Positions 26,326 through 36,188 of a stretch of DNA of 64,000 nt are shown here, piece after piece. Within the stretch, counting starts at the first letter, position 1. Each line of letters begins with the position of its first letter. The notes below the pieces were generated by a model. It saw only the letters and a program-made list of their open reading frames with translations. It ran no database searches and was not told the origin of the DNA. The DNA comes from Actinomycetes bacterium (lineage in GTDB: Bacteria > Actinomycetota > Acidimicrobiia > Acidimicrobiales > Ilumatobacteraceae), in assembly GCA_021414085.1 (NCBI GenBank), contig JAIOPC010000007.1:62001-126000 (forward strand). The letters are read 5' to 3'. Position numbers and translations under genes: made by a program.

Positions 26326-28017
26326 CTACGGCGTACCTTCGCCGTCGCCGCCATTCCCGCCTCGTCCACGTGAAGGGCGGCCTGGCCGTGGTCGCCGACC
26401 CGATCCGTTCGGACGCGGCGGACGGGGTGTCGTCGGCACATCGGCCGGCGGTGCCGCGCTCAGCGTCGCCAATGCAGACAGCGACGGTTGAAAGAAGTAG
26501 CCGCCGCCCGTCGTGGTGACGAAACGTTGCATGAGCGCGACGTGCCCGGTGCGGCCACCGGGCAGCGAGAACTCGCCGGTCTTGGGCGCCGTTGCGATGA
26601 TTGCGTCTTGGCCCGCATTGGGTTCAGGGAATGTTGGGTCGTTCACCCATTGCTGCTGCACGTGTTCGAACTGGCGAGCGATCGAAGTCTGGTAGCAGAG
26701 AAAGAGCAAGCCGCGATCGTTCGGAAACTCAGCGAGGGCAGCAGCACTGTCGGGAGTCGCGTCGGCTGCGAGCGAAGCACCAAATGGAATTCCACGCCGC
26801 AGCACACGATGTCGTTGGGTGTCTGCCTCACCACCGTCGTCGGTCGGATGATCGCGTGGGTAGGTCTTGCGGATGTGCGCGGCAAGCGGAACAAGGTCGC
26901 CGTTGAGGTCGCCGTCGTCAACAAACTCGAAGTCGTTGATTTGCTCGTCGCTGAGCAACGCCGGATTGGTGAGACCAGGGTCTGTGTCTTGCTCGCCGGT
27001 GAGCGCGAGCGGCGCACCGCTCTTGTAGCGACCGACGATCTTCGCTCCGGCGAGGTCTTCGCTGAGTCCCTGGTCCTTCGCGACCGATCGAATGAAGGCG
27101 CGAAAGCCAGCGACATCCTGACGCAATCTGCGGAACACCAAGTACGAACCGTTCTTCGTCCAGTCGGGGCCCGAAGTTGCGATCGGCCCCTGTACTTCCA
27201 CATCGGCACCCGGCCCCGCCTGCGACGGGTACCCGAGCACGAACTCGCCCGGCCACAACAAGTCTTGGCCGGGCGCACCCTGCTCGGCGTCGTCGGGATT
27301 CGCGGGCACCGTGAAGCCACGCACACCAGGTTGCGAGATGCCATCGCGGAAACCGAAGTGTTCATGGCCAGGCTCGTCGACTCGCGCGTCGCCGTACTCA
27401 ACGTGGCGCACCTCGACGCCATGTTGTGCGGCGAGTTGTTGATGCTGTTGCACCAACGACTGTCGATCGTCTGCTTGATCGGCCGCCACAATCACGACAG
27501 CGTGAAAGACCTGCTGCAATGGAGCTGGCCAGTTCTTCACGGCGTTCACGCCGAGATCGCCCACGGTGTTCGCTCGCTTTACCAGGCCCGCACGAAACTC
27601 AACCGGGAAGGTGGAGAGTTCCGAACGTGGCCGACCGAGCGCGATCAACCCAGGATGACTCAGCGCGATGTTGACCCACGAGGTGTTACTGAGGCCACTG
27701 CGAGCCGTCACCTCCCTGGCGGATGCGACGCTGCTTCTCACTGCCGCTAGCCACGCCCGCCCATCGCTGGAAGAGGGGAAGCCGACGAGAATGAGTGCTT
27801 GGTGATGGTTGTTGAATCCGGGCAGGACATTTCCTTGAATCTCATCAAGGTCGAGATCGACCGCGATGTCGGCCGTCAGTGGCCGGGCCGACTCTGCGGC
27901 CACGAGGTGAGGGAACGCCACCGTTGATGCGGCAGCGCCGCCGAGACCGGCGAGAAACTTTCGCCGAGCGAGGACTGGTTTGGTCTGGTCGTGATCGGAG
28001 TTCGTCGTTTCGGTCAT
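26326..28017 (-). CDS. DyP-type haem peroxidase with Tat signal
   Basis: This is a 563-residue dye-decolorizing peroxidase. The N-terminus carries a twin-arginine signal (ARRKFLAGLGGAAAS), so it is probably exported folded with its haem. The distal catalytic motif GFRDGISQPG (the GxxDG box) is clear, and the C-terminal half contains LFLCYQTSIARQFEHVQQQW, typical of Tat-exported EfeB-like DyPs. The last 35 residues are a Pro/Arg/Gly-rich low-complexity tail. No iron-uptake efeU or efeO genes flank it. DyPs oxidise phenolics and dyes with peroxide, and EfeB has been linked to haem iron release; which applies here is open. Confidence 0.92.
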   Translation of the reverse strand: MTETTNSDHDQTKPVLARRKFLAGLGGAAASTVAFPHLVAAESARPLTADIAVDLDLDEIQGNVLPGFNNHHQALILVGFPSSSDGRAWLAAVRSSVASAREVTARSGLSNTSWVNIALSHPGLIALGRPRSELSTFPVEFRAGLVKRANTVGDLGVNAVKNWPAPLQQVFHAVVIVAADQADDRQSLVQQHQQLAAQHGVEVRHVEYGDARVDEPGHEHFGFRDGISQPGVRGFTVPANPDDAEQGAPGQDLLWPGEFVLGYPSQAGPGADVEVQGPIATSGPDWTKNGSYLVFRRLRQDVAGFRAFIRSVAKDQGLSEDLAGAKIVGRYKSGAPLALTGEQDTDPGLTNPALLSDEQINDFEFVDDGDLNGDLVPLAAHIRKTYPRDHPTDDGGEADTQRHRVLRRGIPFGASLAADATPDSAAALAEFPNDRGLLFLCYQTSIARQFEHVQQQWVNDPTFPEPNAGQDAIIATAPKTGEFSLPGGRTGHVALMQRFVTTTGGGYFFQPSLSALATLSAAPPADVPTTPRPPRPNGSGRRPRPGRPSRGRGGNGGDGEGTP

Positions 28018-28132
28018 GCCGACGACAATGAACGACCACTGTTACGAAAGGCACCGAGGGAGGTAAGAGTCAGTTGTGAGTGCGCTCGCGCGCCGACCGC
28101 CCTGTGACACTCCAACATGCGAGAATTAGGCG

Positions 28133-28522
28133 ATGCGGGTCGTGCGCCATCTTGTTGTCGTTGCCGCAGCGCTTGCTTCGGTCGGCGGGTGCGACGCCGA
28201 CGACCCACGCAGCGAGTCCGCGTATTGCGGCCAGATCGCTGAGCATCTGGAAGATCTCAACTCGCCCGTGATCGACACATCACTCGACGTCGGCCGCGTA
28301 CTCGCGGCCTGGCGCAGCGTCGCCAACGCGGCGCCGATCGCGATCGAGCCCGAATGGACCACGATGGTCGACGCGATGGAGACGGCAGTCACTGTCGACA
28401 CCGAAGACCCCGAGTCGATGCAGAAGGTCGCCGACACCGCCCGCGAGTCCGAACCGGCCGCGAAACGAGTGGTCAGTTACACCCAAGAACGCTGCGGGCT
28501 GACGATCGGCGTCGCGCCCTAA
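28133..28522 (+). CDS. Small putative lipoprotein, function unknown
   Basis: The protein has 129 residues. A positively charged start and hydrophobic stretch (MRVVRHLVVVAAALASVGGC) end in a plausible lipobox with Cys 20. The mature part is acidic and helical, with two further cysteines (in SAYCGQIAEHLEDL and in QERCGLTIG) that could form a disulfide. I do not recognise a family. It is divergent from the DyP gene and convergent with clpP, separated from the latter by a large inverted repeat. Confidence 0.65.
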   Translation: MRVVRHLVVVAAALASVGGCDADDPRSESAYCGQIAEHLEDLNSPVIDTSLDVGRVLAAWRSVANAAPIAIEPEWTTMVDAMETAVTVDTEDPESMQKVADTARESEPAAKRVVSYTQERCGLTIGVAP

Positions 28523-28525
28523 AGA

Positions 28526-28629
28526 CCCCGTTGCGGGGGGTTTGCTGCACCCATGGCTTCACCGGGGGTTTACGTGCCGGATTCCAGGCACGAAACCCCC
28601 CGGCGTGCAGGAAACCCCCCGAACCGGGG
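28526..28629. repeat. Nested inverted repeats between convergent genes (bidirectional terminator or cruciform)
   Basis: The outer stem pairs GGGGGGTTT-g-CTGCAC (28535-28550) with GTGCAG-g-AAACCCCCC (28605-28620), 15 pairs and one mismatch. The inner stem pairs GGGGGTTT-a-CGTGCC (28564-28578) with GGCACGAAACCCCC (28587-28600), 14 pairs and one bulge. Alternative small hairpins are CCCCG-TTG-CGGGG (28526-28538, followed by GGTTT) and CCCC-GAACC-GGGG near the clpP stop. It ends transcripts from both sides by position. Confidence 0.75.
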
Positions 28630-28630
28630 A

Positions 28631-29224
28631 CTAGCTGATCTCGCCGCGGCGAACGATCACCTTGTCGACCAGGCCGTAGGCCTTGGCTTCGTCGGCGGTG
28701 AACCAGCGATCGCGCTCGCTGTCGGCCTGAATCTTCTCGAGCGTCTGGCCGGAGTGCTGGGCGGTGAGCTCGGCCATGCGGCGCTTGGTGTAGGCCAACT
28801 GCTCGGCCTGGATGGCGATGTCGGTTGCCTGGCCACGCAAACCGGCCAGCGGTTGGTGCATCATGATGCGCGCGTTGGGCAACGTGTAGCGCTTGCCGGC
28901 GGCACCGGAGGTGAGCAGGAACTGGCCCATGCTGGCGGCCATGCCCATGCACACGGTGGCCACGTCGCAGCCGACGAACTGCATCGTGTCGTAGATCGCC
29001 ATGCCGGCGGTGACGGAGCCACCCGGGCTGTTGATGTACAGCCAGATGTCGGCCTTGTCGTCTTCGCCCTCGAGGTAGAGCAATTGGGCGCAGATTTGGT
29101 TGGCGATGTCGTCGTTGACGTCGGTGCCCAGCATCACGACTCGGTTGTGGAGCAATCGGTTGAACACGTCGAGACGTGGATCGGTGCCAGTTTCGAGACC
29201 CATGGGACGGGTGATTTCGCTCAT
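28631..29224 (-). CDS. clpP: ATP-dependent Clp protease proteolytic subunit
   Basis: ClpP is the serine peptidase of the ClpXP/ClpCP machines. This 197-residue copy contains the nucleophile Ser in [11 protein letters not shown], the His in [11 protein letters not shown], the NSPGGSV oxyanion region and the [19 protein letters not shown] end with the catalytic Asp upstream. It stands alone here; actinobacteria usually have two clpP genes and the partner is not in this window. The mRNA ends at the nested inverted repeat downstream. The start is ATG 29224. Confidence 0.96.
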   Translation of the reverse strand: MSEITRPMGLETGTDPRLDVFNRLLHNRVVMLGTDVNDDIANQICAQLLYLEGEDDKADIWLYINSPGGSVTAGMAIYDTMQFVGCDVATVCMGMAASMGQFLLTSGAAGKRYTLPNARIMMHQPLAGLRGQATDIAIQAEQLAYTKRRMAELTAQHSGQTLEKIQADSERDRWFTADEAKAYGLVDKVIVRRGEIS

Positions 29225-29254
29225 GCCACAACGCTACCGTGCGTGTTGCTCACC

Positions 29255-29773
29255 ATGACCGACCACCCGATCGACCCATCTTTCCGACCCAACGCCGACG
29301 AATTGCTGGCGAACAACGAGGCGCATATCGCCGAGTTCGCCGACCAGAACTTGTCGTTGCGCCCGCGTCGGCAACTCGCAATCGTTGCCTGCATGGACAG
29401 CCGCATGGACATATTCCAGATGCTCGGGCTTGCCCACGGCGACGCGCACGTCATCCGCAATGCCGGCGGCGTGGTGACTGACGACGTGATCCGCTCGCTC
29501 GTGTTGTCGCAACGTCTGCTCGACACCCGCGAGATCATTCTGTTGCATCACACCAACTGCGGACTGCAGGCGATCACTGAGGATGAGTTCAAGGCCGAGC
29601 TGGTCGCGGAGTTGGGCATCAAGCCCTCCTGGGCGCTCGAGTCGTTCACCGATCCGTTCGCCGACACCCGCGAGAGCATCAATCGCTTACAGCAGAGTCC
29701 GTTCGTGAAGCACAAGGATCACATTCGCGGTTTCGTCTACGACGTAGCCGACGGCCGACTCCATGAGGTGTGA
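29255..29773 (+). CDS. Beta-class carbonic anhydrase
   Basis: This 172-residue cytoplasmic zinc enzyme interconverts CO2 and bicarbonate. The motif CMDSRMD gives the first zinc Cys and the Asp-Arg dyad; the second zinc pair is in LLHHTNCGLQ; RNAGGVVTDDVIRSL is the conserved loop. It begins 30 bp from the divergent clpP start. The open frame extends far upstream into the inverted repeat, but the ATG at 29255 fits the family start. Confidence 0.93.
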   Translation: MTDHPIDPSFRPNADELLANNEAHIAEFADQNLSLRPRRQLAIVACMDSRMDIFQMLGLAHGDAHVIRNAGGVVTDDVIRSLVLSQRLLDTREIILLHHTNCGLQAITEDEFKAELVAELGIKPSWALESFTDPFADTRESINRLQQSPFVKHKDHIRGFVYDVADGRLHEV

Positions 29774-29886
29774 GTAGGCAGCCTGCCGCGGCTTTGAGGG
29801 TTGCGCTCGCCTCTGCGATCCGGCGCTGCGACAACGCGGCGACCTGACGCCGGTCACGGATCGCAGGCGAAGCCGGAGTCAGTCGA

Positions 29887-30300
29887 TCATTGCCGACTGG
29901 CACGCCACTTGGCGACGACAGCTTCCTCATCAAGCGGCATCACGGTGCTCGGCGGACCCTCGGCGCCACGTCGGTTGACGTCGCGGATGCGCTGGTTGAT
30001 GTCAGTGATGATGCGCCGCACGGCATCCTCACGCTTCGCTACGGCGATCGCTTCGCGCGCCTCCTCCAACTCCTTGCGCACCGCCAGCGTCGGTGGCAGG
30101 TAGCTCAGCCGCTCTTCACGCAACTTCGCCTTCAGCCACCAATCGTCATCGTGGTGGCCGTCGATCCCTTCGATCGCCTTGCCCTTACCGGACAGATTGT
30201 CGAACTCGCCACGCGCCATTCCCTGGCGGATCTGCTGGTCGATCCAACTCTCCCAACTCGCGCCGGGCGGCTTGCGACCATCGTTCGACTTGTCCGTCAC
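29887..30300 (-). CDS. DUF1992 (DnaJ-homologue subfamily C member 28) domain protein
   Basis: This 137-residue soluble protein has the DUF1992 signature: WIDQQIRQGMARGEFDNLSG followed by KGKAIE, then the helical DDDWWLKAKLREERLSYLPP and a charged helix LEEAREAIAVAKREDAVRR. Its molecular role is not established. The GTG start at 30300 overlaps the stop of the upstream PLP enzyme (GTGA), so it is translated as the third gene of that operon. Confidence 0.82.
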   Translation of the reverse strand: MTDKSNDGRKPPGASWESWIDQQIRQGMARGEFDNLSGKGKAIEGIDGHHDDDWWLKAKLREERLSYLPPTLAVRKELEEAREAIAVAKREDAVRRIITDINQRIRDVNRRGAEGPPSTVMPLDEEAVVAKWRASRQ

Positions 30301-31556
30301 CTGCGCACCCCGCTGAAGATCACCGCGACTCGTTCGTCGGATTGCACTTGGTCGCGAATCGCCAGGAGGCCGGCGAGTCCTGCCGTGCCCGTGTGGCTGG
30401 CGTCGATGCCGGTCGCGCGACACCCGACCTCGTTGGCCCGCGCCACGAACGACTCGGCGACAACTACCGGCGATCCCTTGCTGTCGGCCATTGCGGCGAG
30501 CACCGGCAACCAGTCGTAGGTCTCGTCGTCGAGAATGCCATCAGCTGCGGTCGACCCGACCGATTCCCACGGCCACATGCACTCGACCCAATGTTCTGCG
30601 GCCGACTTTGGTCCGCCCAGCGATTGTGCGCGCTCCCACGCACGCGCCAATGGCGCACACGCTTCGGTCTGCACGGCGTGCAATTTTGGTGAGATGCCAC
30701 TCATCCGAAAGCCAGCCGCGACACACGCGGCAAACGCTCCCCCGCCGACCTGCACGAACAGTCGGTCGAACGGCGAACCATCGATGCGCTCCTCCATGTG
30801 GCGCGCCATCTCCCAACCGATCGTGCGCCCACCATCGAGACACCACGCGTTCTCGGTGCCCTGCACGCTGAACGGAATCGCGCCCGCCGCTACGGCTTCG
30901 CGAAAGCGATGCACGCACGGATCGCCCGGCGGATCCGCGGCGCGTCGAGGGCACTCGATGAGTTGCGCACCAAGTCCGCGCAGCGTCGTCGTCACGCTGG
31001 CGCTCGCCCACTGCGGTACGAATACGTGCAATGGCCACGAAACCTTCGCCGCCAGAGTCGCGGCCGCGATCGCAGCGTTGCCACACGAAGCAATTGCCAA
31101 CGGCGGACGCCCACTCCACGCCGCAAGCCCGCTCTCCTCCGCGGCGAGTAGGTGAACCAGAATCGGAAAGAGGTGACGCGCCTTGTGACTACCACCGACG
31201 TTGTGCGTCTCGTCCTTCACCCACACGCCACCATCCGTCGTAAACCCGAGCTCGTCGCTCAGCGCGTCGGCACGCTCAAACGGCGTGGTGACGAAGCCTT
31301 GGCCCAGGTCACCAATGAGGGCTGCTCGCCGTTCATCCGTGATACCAGCGCGCTCCATGAAGGTGTCGACGGCCAAGTAGCGGCGGAAGCCGAGGAACGG
31401 ATTGCTCTCCCCGCTCGACCGCAGCGGCTCGATCGTCTGCACCAACTGCGGCGCGTGATGACGATCCGCCTCCGAGCTATGTGCGCAGCGCCAGGTGAAC
31501 GGTTGCGCGATATCGACCGACGCGCCGCACACCGCGCAGCGCCATCCAGTGATCAT
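30297..31556 (-). CDS. PLP-dependent fold-type II lyase, threonine-synthase-like
   Basis: This enzyme has 419 residues. A cysteine pair in WRCAVCGAS and a later Cys-His in WRCAH suggest a small zinc-ribbon-like N-terminus as in some threonine synthases. The PLP lysine is in [10 protein letters not shown], the phosphate loop in [11 protein letters not shown], and the SCGNAA(I)A segment binds substrate carboxylate. Exact substrate is not deducible: threonine synthase, diaminopropionate lyase and related beta-eliminases remain possible. The ATG at 31556 overlaps the stop of the next PLP gene (ATGA). Confidence 0.78.
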   Translation of the reverse strand: MITGWRCAVCGASVDIAQPFTWRCAHSSEADRHHAPQLVQTIEPLRSSGESNPFLGFRRYLAVDTFMERAGITDERRAALIGDLGQGFVTTPFERADALSDELGFTTDGGVWVKDETHNVGGSHKARHLFPILVHLLAAEESGLAAWSGRPPLAIASCGNAAIAAATLAAKVSWPLHVFVPQWASASVTTTLRGLGAQLIECPRRAADPPGDPCVHRFREAVAAGAIPFSVQGTENAWCLDGGRTIGWEMARHMEERIDGSPFDRLFVQVGGGAFAACVAAGFRMSGISPKLHAVQTEACAPLARAWERAQSLGGPKSAAEHWVECMWPWESVGSTAADGILDDETYDWLPVLAAMADSKGSPVVVAESFVARANEVGCRATGIDASHTGTAGLAGLLAIRDQVQSDERVAVIFSGVRR

Positions 31557-33076
31557 CCGGCGACGCGGGCGTTGAAGTCGGTGATCATCTCGTCCCACAC
31601 CGGAAGCAGGCGTCGCAAGCCCTTCCAGAACGACTGATGGCGTCGCGCCTCGAACAGCTCGAACGGCGTGCCCTGCTGCTCGACCCACGTGTAGTAACCG
31701 AGGTTGAAGATGCGATTGCGTTCGCGGGCGGTCAGTTCAAGCGTGTGCGCCGTTGGCACATCGGCAAGATGCTCGCCCCACACCTGCGCGGCATCGAGGT
31801 TCGTGAAGCCGTTACCAAAGTCGCGAGCCGTGATCTTCGTGTACTCGCTCGGGTACATCGCCGAGCCATCGGTGGCGACGGTGACGATCGCATCGTCGGC
31901 GCCAAGGCCGAGCACCTTCGCCGTGGAGATCGCGGCCAACACGTTGGCAACGCTGGACAGCCCGAAGTGCGTCAGCGTGTCGAGCACCTGCCGCGGCACG
32001 TGCCGACGATCGGCGAGATGGCCGAGCCCGTCCTCGCTGTTGAACATCGCGTACAGCTGATCGGTTGCCCGATCGCTGACCGCGACGACCACGTCGGTGT
32101 TCATCACGTTGTGGATCAGTGGAATGTGCTTGTCGCCGATGCCCTGAATGTTGTGCTCGCCAAACCCGTTCTCGAGCATCGTCGGACACTCCAGCGCTTC
32201 GACCGCGACGATGCGCGTGCCGTATTCCTCTTTCAACCGGTCGCCGGCGGCGATCGTGCCGGCTGAACCGGTAGCGCTGGTGAACGCGGCCAACCGAAGA
32301 TGGCGGCCCGACGCGGCGCGCACCGTCTCGAACACGTGACCCAGCGCTCGACCGGTGACTTCGTAGTGGCCGAGATGGTTACCGAATTCGCAGAACTGGT
32401 TGAGGATGAAGTTGCCCGGATCCTTCGCCAACTCGTTGCATGCGTCGTATATCTCTTTCACGTTGCTCTCGGTGCCGACCGTGCGGATGACGTCGTCCTT
32501 GGGGTTCTCGCACCACTGATCGAGCCAATCGAAACGCTCCTGGCTCATGCCGGCGGGCAAGATCGCCACACCGCGCGACGCCATGATGCGACTGATCGCG
32601 ATGCCGCCGCGCGCGTAGTTGCCGGTACTTGGCCAGATGGCGCGGTGACGTGTTGGGTCGAACTGGCCGGTCACGACACGCGGCGCCAAGCACGCATAGG
32701 CGGCGAGCACCTTGTGCGCCGTAATCATCGGAAAGCGATCGCCGAAGACGACGATGATCGGGCTCTCCACCCCGGTCAGGCTGCTCGGCAACACCACGTG
32801 GTCAGGCACCGCCACGCGCTTGCCGGCGACATCGTTGTACCAATGGACCCGCCATAGGTTGCGCGCATCGGGCCCGTTCTTGTCGGCATCGGCGACGACG
32901 GCGGCATCGAACGTCGACGGGTCGGCCAACTGGCCGAACGTTGGCAACGAAATCTTGCGCTCGCGAAACCTCTCGACGCTGTTGGCCAGCGTCTTGGCGT
33001 CGACAACGCGGTCGGCCAGTCCGAACTGGTTTTCCAGCGCGTGGGCTATCGGGTCTGCAACTGAGCTCGACGTCAT
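31553..33076 (-). CDS. PLP-dependent beta-subunit family enzyme (cysteine synthase superfamily)
   Basis: This 507-residue fold-type II enzyme is longer than CysK (about 310). The PLP lysine is probably in [14 protein letters not shown]; the asparagine loop is STGNYARGG; the phosphate-binding turn is [14 protein letters not shown]. The C-terminal 80 residues ([20 protein letters not shown] onward) are an extension peculiar to this branch. Reaction unknown; amino-acid beta- or alpha,beta-elimination is likely. It leads a three-gene overlapping unit with the threonine-synthase-like gene and the DUF1992 gene. Confidence 0.78.
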   Translation of the reverse strand: MTSSSVADPIAHALENQFGLADRVVDAKTLANSVERFRERKISLPTFGQLADPSTFDAAVVADADKNGPDARNLWRVHWYNDVAGKRVAVPDHVVLPSSLTGVESPIIVVFGDRFPMITAHKVLAAYACLAPRVVTGQFDPTRHRAIWPSTGNYARGGIAISRIMASRGVAILPAGMSQERFDWLDQWCENPKDDVIRTVGTESNVKEIYDACNELAKDPGNFILNQFCEFGNHLGHYEVTGRALGHVFETVRAASGRHLRLAAFTSATGSAGTIAAGDRLKEEYGTRIVAVEALECPTMLENGFGEHNIQGIGDKHIPLIHNVMNTDVVVAVSDRATDQLYAMFNSEDGLGHLADRRHVPRQVLDTLTHFGLSSVANVLAAISTAKVLGLGADDAIVTVATDGSAMYPSEYTKITARDFGNGFTNLDAAQVWGEHLADVPTAHTLELTARERNRIFNLGYYTWVEQQGTPFELFEARRHQSFWKGLRRLLPVWDEMITDFNARVAG

Positions 33077-33101
33077 GTTGCCATTATGACGACCCGCGGC
33101 G

Positions 33102-35411
33102 TCATCCCACGTCAGCCAGCGCGGCGCTGATCACCTCGTTGAGATACGGCTTCAGCAACATGACCGCATTAGTAGTGAGGTGATTGTCGTCGCGATACAC
33201 CAGCAGGTTGCCGACGATCACCGGGCAGCCATCCAGCGTGCAGACCCAATCCGTGGTTGGTTCGAAGTGGGCATTGAAAGCGGCAGCCACGCTGCGCTCG
33301 GCCTCCAGCACGTCGAGGTTCACCCCGTCCTCCCGCGTGGTCAGGCAATCCGTCGCGCTCGACAGGTGCTCGGCGAGGCAATCCGGAACGATCTCGTGCT
33401 GGTCGGGAGTGTCGCCCACGATCAGTATCTGGCCGACCGACGGCCGCATCTTGGAGACCGTGTCGGTGAGCCCTTCCTCCCACACATCGCCGCGCAAGTA
33501 GGTGTACGCACGGGCAACCATGATCACCAAGTCGGGCTGGCGCTGCTTCACCCAATCGACGACGTTCTCGCGCCAACCATCGCAACGTCCGTCGCGCAAT
33601 TGGTTGTCCTGGCTGATCAACGCCGTCGGACAACCGCTCTTGGTGATCACATCAAGTCGCCAACCGTGTTCGTCAGCAAGTTCGCGAATCGCGGGAAACC
33701 ACTGCGCGGCATGCGAGTCGCCGAACAGCACAATCGACGTCGTGGAGTTCGGGTCGCCGTACACACACTCGCGGGGCACGAGGACCTCGACCGGTAGGTG
33801 GCAACCGTTGGAGTAGATCTCTGGCTCTTGTGCCTGCGCATCGAACAACGGCGGGTCGATGTTGGCTGGCACTTGCTCGACGCTCAGCGCTTCTTCAAGG
33901 ACGGCGTAGTTGGCCGCGCGTAGCGCGAGCACGCCCTCGTTCGTGGAGCCCGAGACGGTGTCATTTGCGGGCACAGGCGTTGTCGGCGCGGTTGTCGACT
34001 CCGTCGCAACGGTCGAACCCGTCGCCACTGTCGCTGGAACTGTTGCCAGCGTTGGTGCTGCCGCCGTTCCCTTGCCGGTCACCGACTCGGGAAACGCAAC
34101 CGACACGATCGACGCGAGCCCAGCGACAACGAGCATCGCGCCGCCAACGCGCAACCCGAGCGACGGGCTCGCGACCAAGCGCGGGTTATGGCGAATCGGA
34201 TTCTCCACGATCACGTACGAAACAGCCGCAAGCGCAACGGAAGCGAGCGCGAGCCCGCCGCGAGCGCCAGCACTCAGCGGCCCCCAACGCACCTCCCCGA
34301 TCACCAGCAGCGGCCAATGCCACAGGTAGATGGCGTACGACCGACCGCCTATCCATTGCAGCGGCGGCAGCGCGAGCAACCGACTTGGCCCAACGTTGCG
34401 CCGCACATCGCCGAACGCCAGCAACACCGCCGTCGTCAGTACCGGCGCCAACGCAATCGCGCTCGGGTAGCTCATCACCTTGCCGCCAATGGTCATCACC
34501 TGATCGATGCCCATCGTCGCCGCGGCTAGCCCGATCAGCGCCAACCAGCCGAAGATCGCGCGCACCTGTTTTGAAATCCTGCGCAGGCGCGGCAGCGCGA
34601 CCGCGACCAACGCGCCGGTCGCCAACTCCCATGCCCGCGTCGGCAACATGTAGAAGGCCCACTCGGTGTCGTTGCTGTACGTCACACAGGCGATGAACGA
34701 CGGAACCCACACGATGGCGAGCACGATTCCGATGCGGCGACGCATCGACGCCGGGTCGCCGAAGACTCTGCGACCACGATGAACGAGCAACGCGACGACG
34801 ACTGGCCACACGAAGTAGTACTGCTCTTCGACCGCGAGCGACCAGTAGTGCAGCAAAGGTGAAGGCGACTGCTGCGACGCGAAGTACCCAACGCGCAAGA
34901 ACCCGAACACGAAGTTGACCGCGAAGAACGTGGCAGCGAACGCATCGTCGGTGATGTCGCGCTGATCGAGCGGGTTCAGCAGAATCCGCGCGGCGATCAA
35001 CGTGGCGACAATCACCACCAACGAGGCAGGAAGTAGCCGGCGCGCTCGTCGCGCCCAGAATGCGGCGAGTGAGACCTTGCCCTCGGCCTCGGCTTCGCGC
35101 AGCAATAGCGACGTGATCAAGAAGCCAGAGACGACGAAGAACACGTCGACGCCGATGAAGCCACCTTCAAATGGCCCGACGCGCGCGTGGAACAACACAA
35201 CGATCACGACAGCAATCGCGCGCAGTCCCTCAATGTCGCCACGGAAATCGAGTGCTAGCCGCGGAGCCTTGGCGCTGGCCGCGGTGGCGGCCGACCGCGA
35301 TAGGCCGCCAGTCTCCGCTGCCACCGTCTTCACTCCGCCGTCAATCACTCCGGCGTCAATCGCCGCGTCAATCCCCGCGTCAATCACGACAGGGGTGTCG
35401 TCGAGCGCCAT
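33102..35411 (-). CDS. OafA/YrhL-type membrane acyltransferase with SGNH domain
   Basis: This is a 769-residue integral membrane acyltransferase. After a 55-residue cytoplasmic N-tail come about ten membrane helices with acyltransferase-3 hallmarks ([20 protein letters not shown] and [18 protein letters not shown]). The C-terminal third is an extracytoplasmic SGNH hydrolase-like domain with [15 protein letters not shown] and DDNHLT near the end. The fusion O-acetylates cell-surface polysaccharides or peptidoglycan in known members. The N-tail holds a short repeat of Asp-Ala-Gly-Ile units encoded by GCGTCAATC-like repeats at 35336-35390. Confidence 0.9.
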   Translation of the reverse strand: MALDDTPVVIDAGIDAAIDAGVIDGGVKTVAAETGGLSRSAATAASAKAPRLALDFRGDIEGLRAIAVVIVVLFHARVGPFEGGFIGVDVFFVVSGFLITSLLLREAEAEGKVSLAAFWARRARRLLPASLVVIVATLIAARILLNPLDQRDITDDAFAATFFAVNFVFGFLRVGYFASQQSPSPLLHYWSLAVEEQYYFVWPVVVALLVHRGRRVFGDPASMRRRIGIVLAIVWVPSFIACVTYSNDTEWAFYMLPTRAWELATGALVAVALPRLRRISKQVRAIFGWLALIGLAAATMGIDQVMTIGGKVMSYPSAIALAPVLTTAVLLAFGDVRRNVGPSRLLALPPLQWIGGRSYAIYLWHWPLLVIGEVRWGPLSAGARGGLALASVALAAVSYVIVENPIRHNPRLVASPSLGLRVGGAMLVVAGLASIVSVAFPESVTGKGTAAAPTLATVPATVATGSTVATESTTAPTTPVPANDTVSGSTNEGVLALRAANYAVLEEALSVEQVPANIDPPLFDAQAQEPEIYSNGCHLPVEVLVPRECVYGDPNSTTSIVLFGDSHAAQWFPAIRELADEHGWRLDVITKSGCPTALISQDNQLRDGRCDGWRENVVDWVKQRQPDLVIMVARAYTYLRGDVWEEGLTDTVSKMRPSVGQILIVGDTPDQHEIVPDCLAEHLSSATDCLTTREDGVNLDVLEAERSVAAAFNAHFEPTTDWVCTLDGCPVIVGNLLVYRDDNHLTTNAVMLLKPYLNEVISAALADVG

Positions 35412-35466
35412 CGGCCCATTCTGGCTGAGTACCTGCGGTTGGCCGCCTTCACTCGCTACCCGCGAC

Positions 35467-36162
35467 TTGCGATTTCCTCAAGCCTGCACTTGTGAAACCG
35501 CCGTTAGACTGCCCGGCATTAGTGATCTCAGCAGCGACCTCTCCGGTGCCAAGCGCCGCATCATCGAGCGCTTGAAGCGCGCGGAGAGCACGACTGCCCC
35601 CGAGTTGGCAGCCGAGTTTGGCCTCACCGACACCGCGATTCGACAGCATCTGGAAGCGTTGGAGAGCGCCGAGTTAGTCGAGCGGGTCAACGCGCCCAGC
35701 GCCGGCCGTGGCCGCCCGCCGGTGCACTGGCGGCTGGCTCCATCGGCCAGCAGCCTCTTCGCTGATCGCCACGGCGACCTCAGCGTGGAGTTGATCGCGT
35801 CGATCCGCAGCGCGCTGGGCGAAGATGCCCTCGGACAGGTCGTGCGCGAGCGAGCGGCTCGCCAGTTGGCGACATATCGCTCGGCGCTGAAGGGTTCAGC
35901 ATCAGTTGCTGACCGAGTGCAACGCATTGCACGCCTGCGCACGGCTGAGGGTTACCTCGCCGAAGCCGTCGAGTCGGGCGACGACATCACGCTCGTCGAA
36001 CACCATTGCCCGATTCGCGATGCTGCCGACAGCTGCGCCGGGCTGTGCAGCGCAGAGTTGGATCTGTTTCAGCGTGCGTTAGGCACGGATGTGGTCGTCG
36101 CTCGCGAGCAACACTTGCTCGATGGCGGCCAACGCTGCGCCTATCGCGTGACCCTCGCATAG
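35467..36162 (+). CDS. SufR-like winged-helix regulator with C-terminal Fe-S cysteines
   Basis: The N-terminal winged helix (AKRRIIERLKRAESTTAPEL to VERVNAPSAGRGRPP) is of the DeoR/SufR type. The C-terminal ligand domain has four cysteines: HHCPIRDAADSC, GLC and later GQRCAYRV, the layout of Fe-S sensing SufR-type repressors. The start is unclear. A TTG at 35467 gives 231 residues; the homology itself begins around residue 18, near an ATT at 35518, and no ATG or GTG lies between. No suf genes are adjacent, so its target is unknown; it precedes a HerA-like ATPase by 26 bp. Confidence 0.82.
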   Translation: MRFPQACTCETAVRLPGISDLSSDLSGAKRRIIERLKRAESTTAPELAAEFGLTDTAIRQHLEALESAELVERVNAPSAGRGRPPVHWRLAPSASSLFADRHGDLSVELIASIRSALGEDALGQVVRERAARQLATYRSALKGSASVADRVQRIARLRTAEGYLAEAVESGDDITLVEHHCPIRDAADSCAGLCSAELDLFQRALGTDVVVAREQHLLDGGQRCAYRVTLA

Positions 36163-36188
36163 CGGACGGGCCGCTACCGTGGCACGCC

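Noticed and set aside
26326-28017. DyP peroxidase as an encapsulin cargo
   Set aside because: It has a clear Tat signal and its tail is low-complexity Pro/Arg/Gly; no encapsulin shell gene is adjacent.
28553-29254. Upstream extension of the carbonic anhydrase frame (234 extra codons)
   Set aside because: It runs antisense through clpP and into the inverted repeat; the ATG at 29255 fits the family N-terminus.
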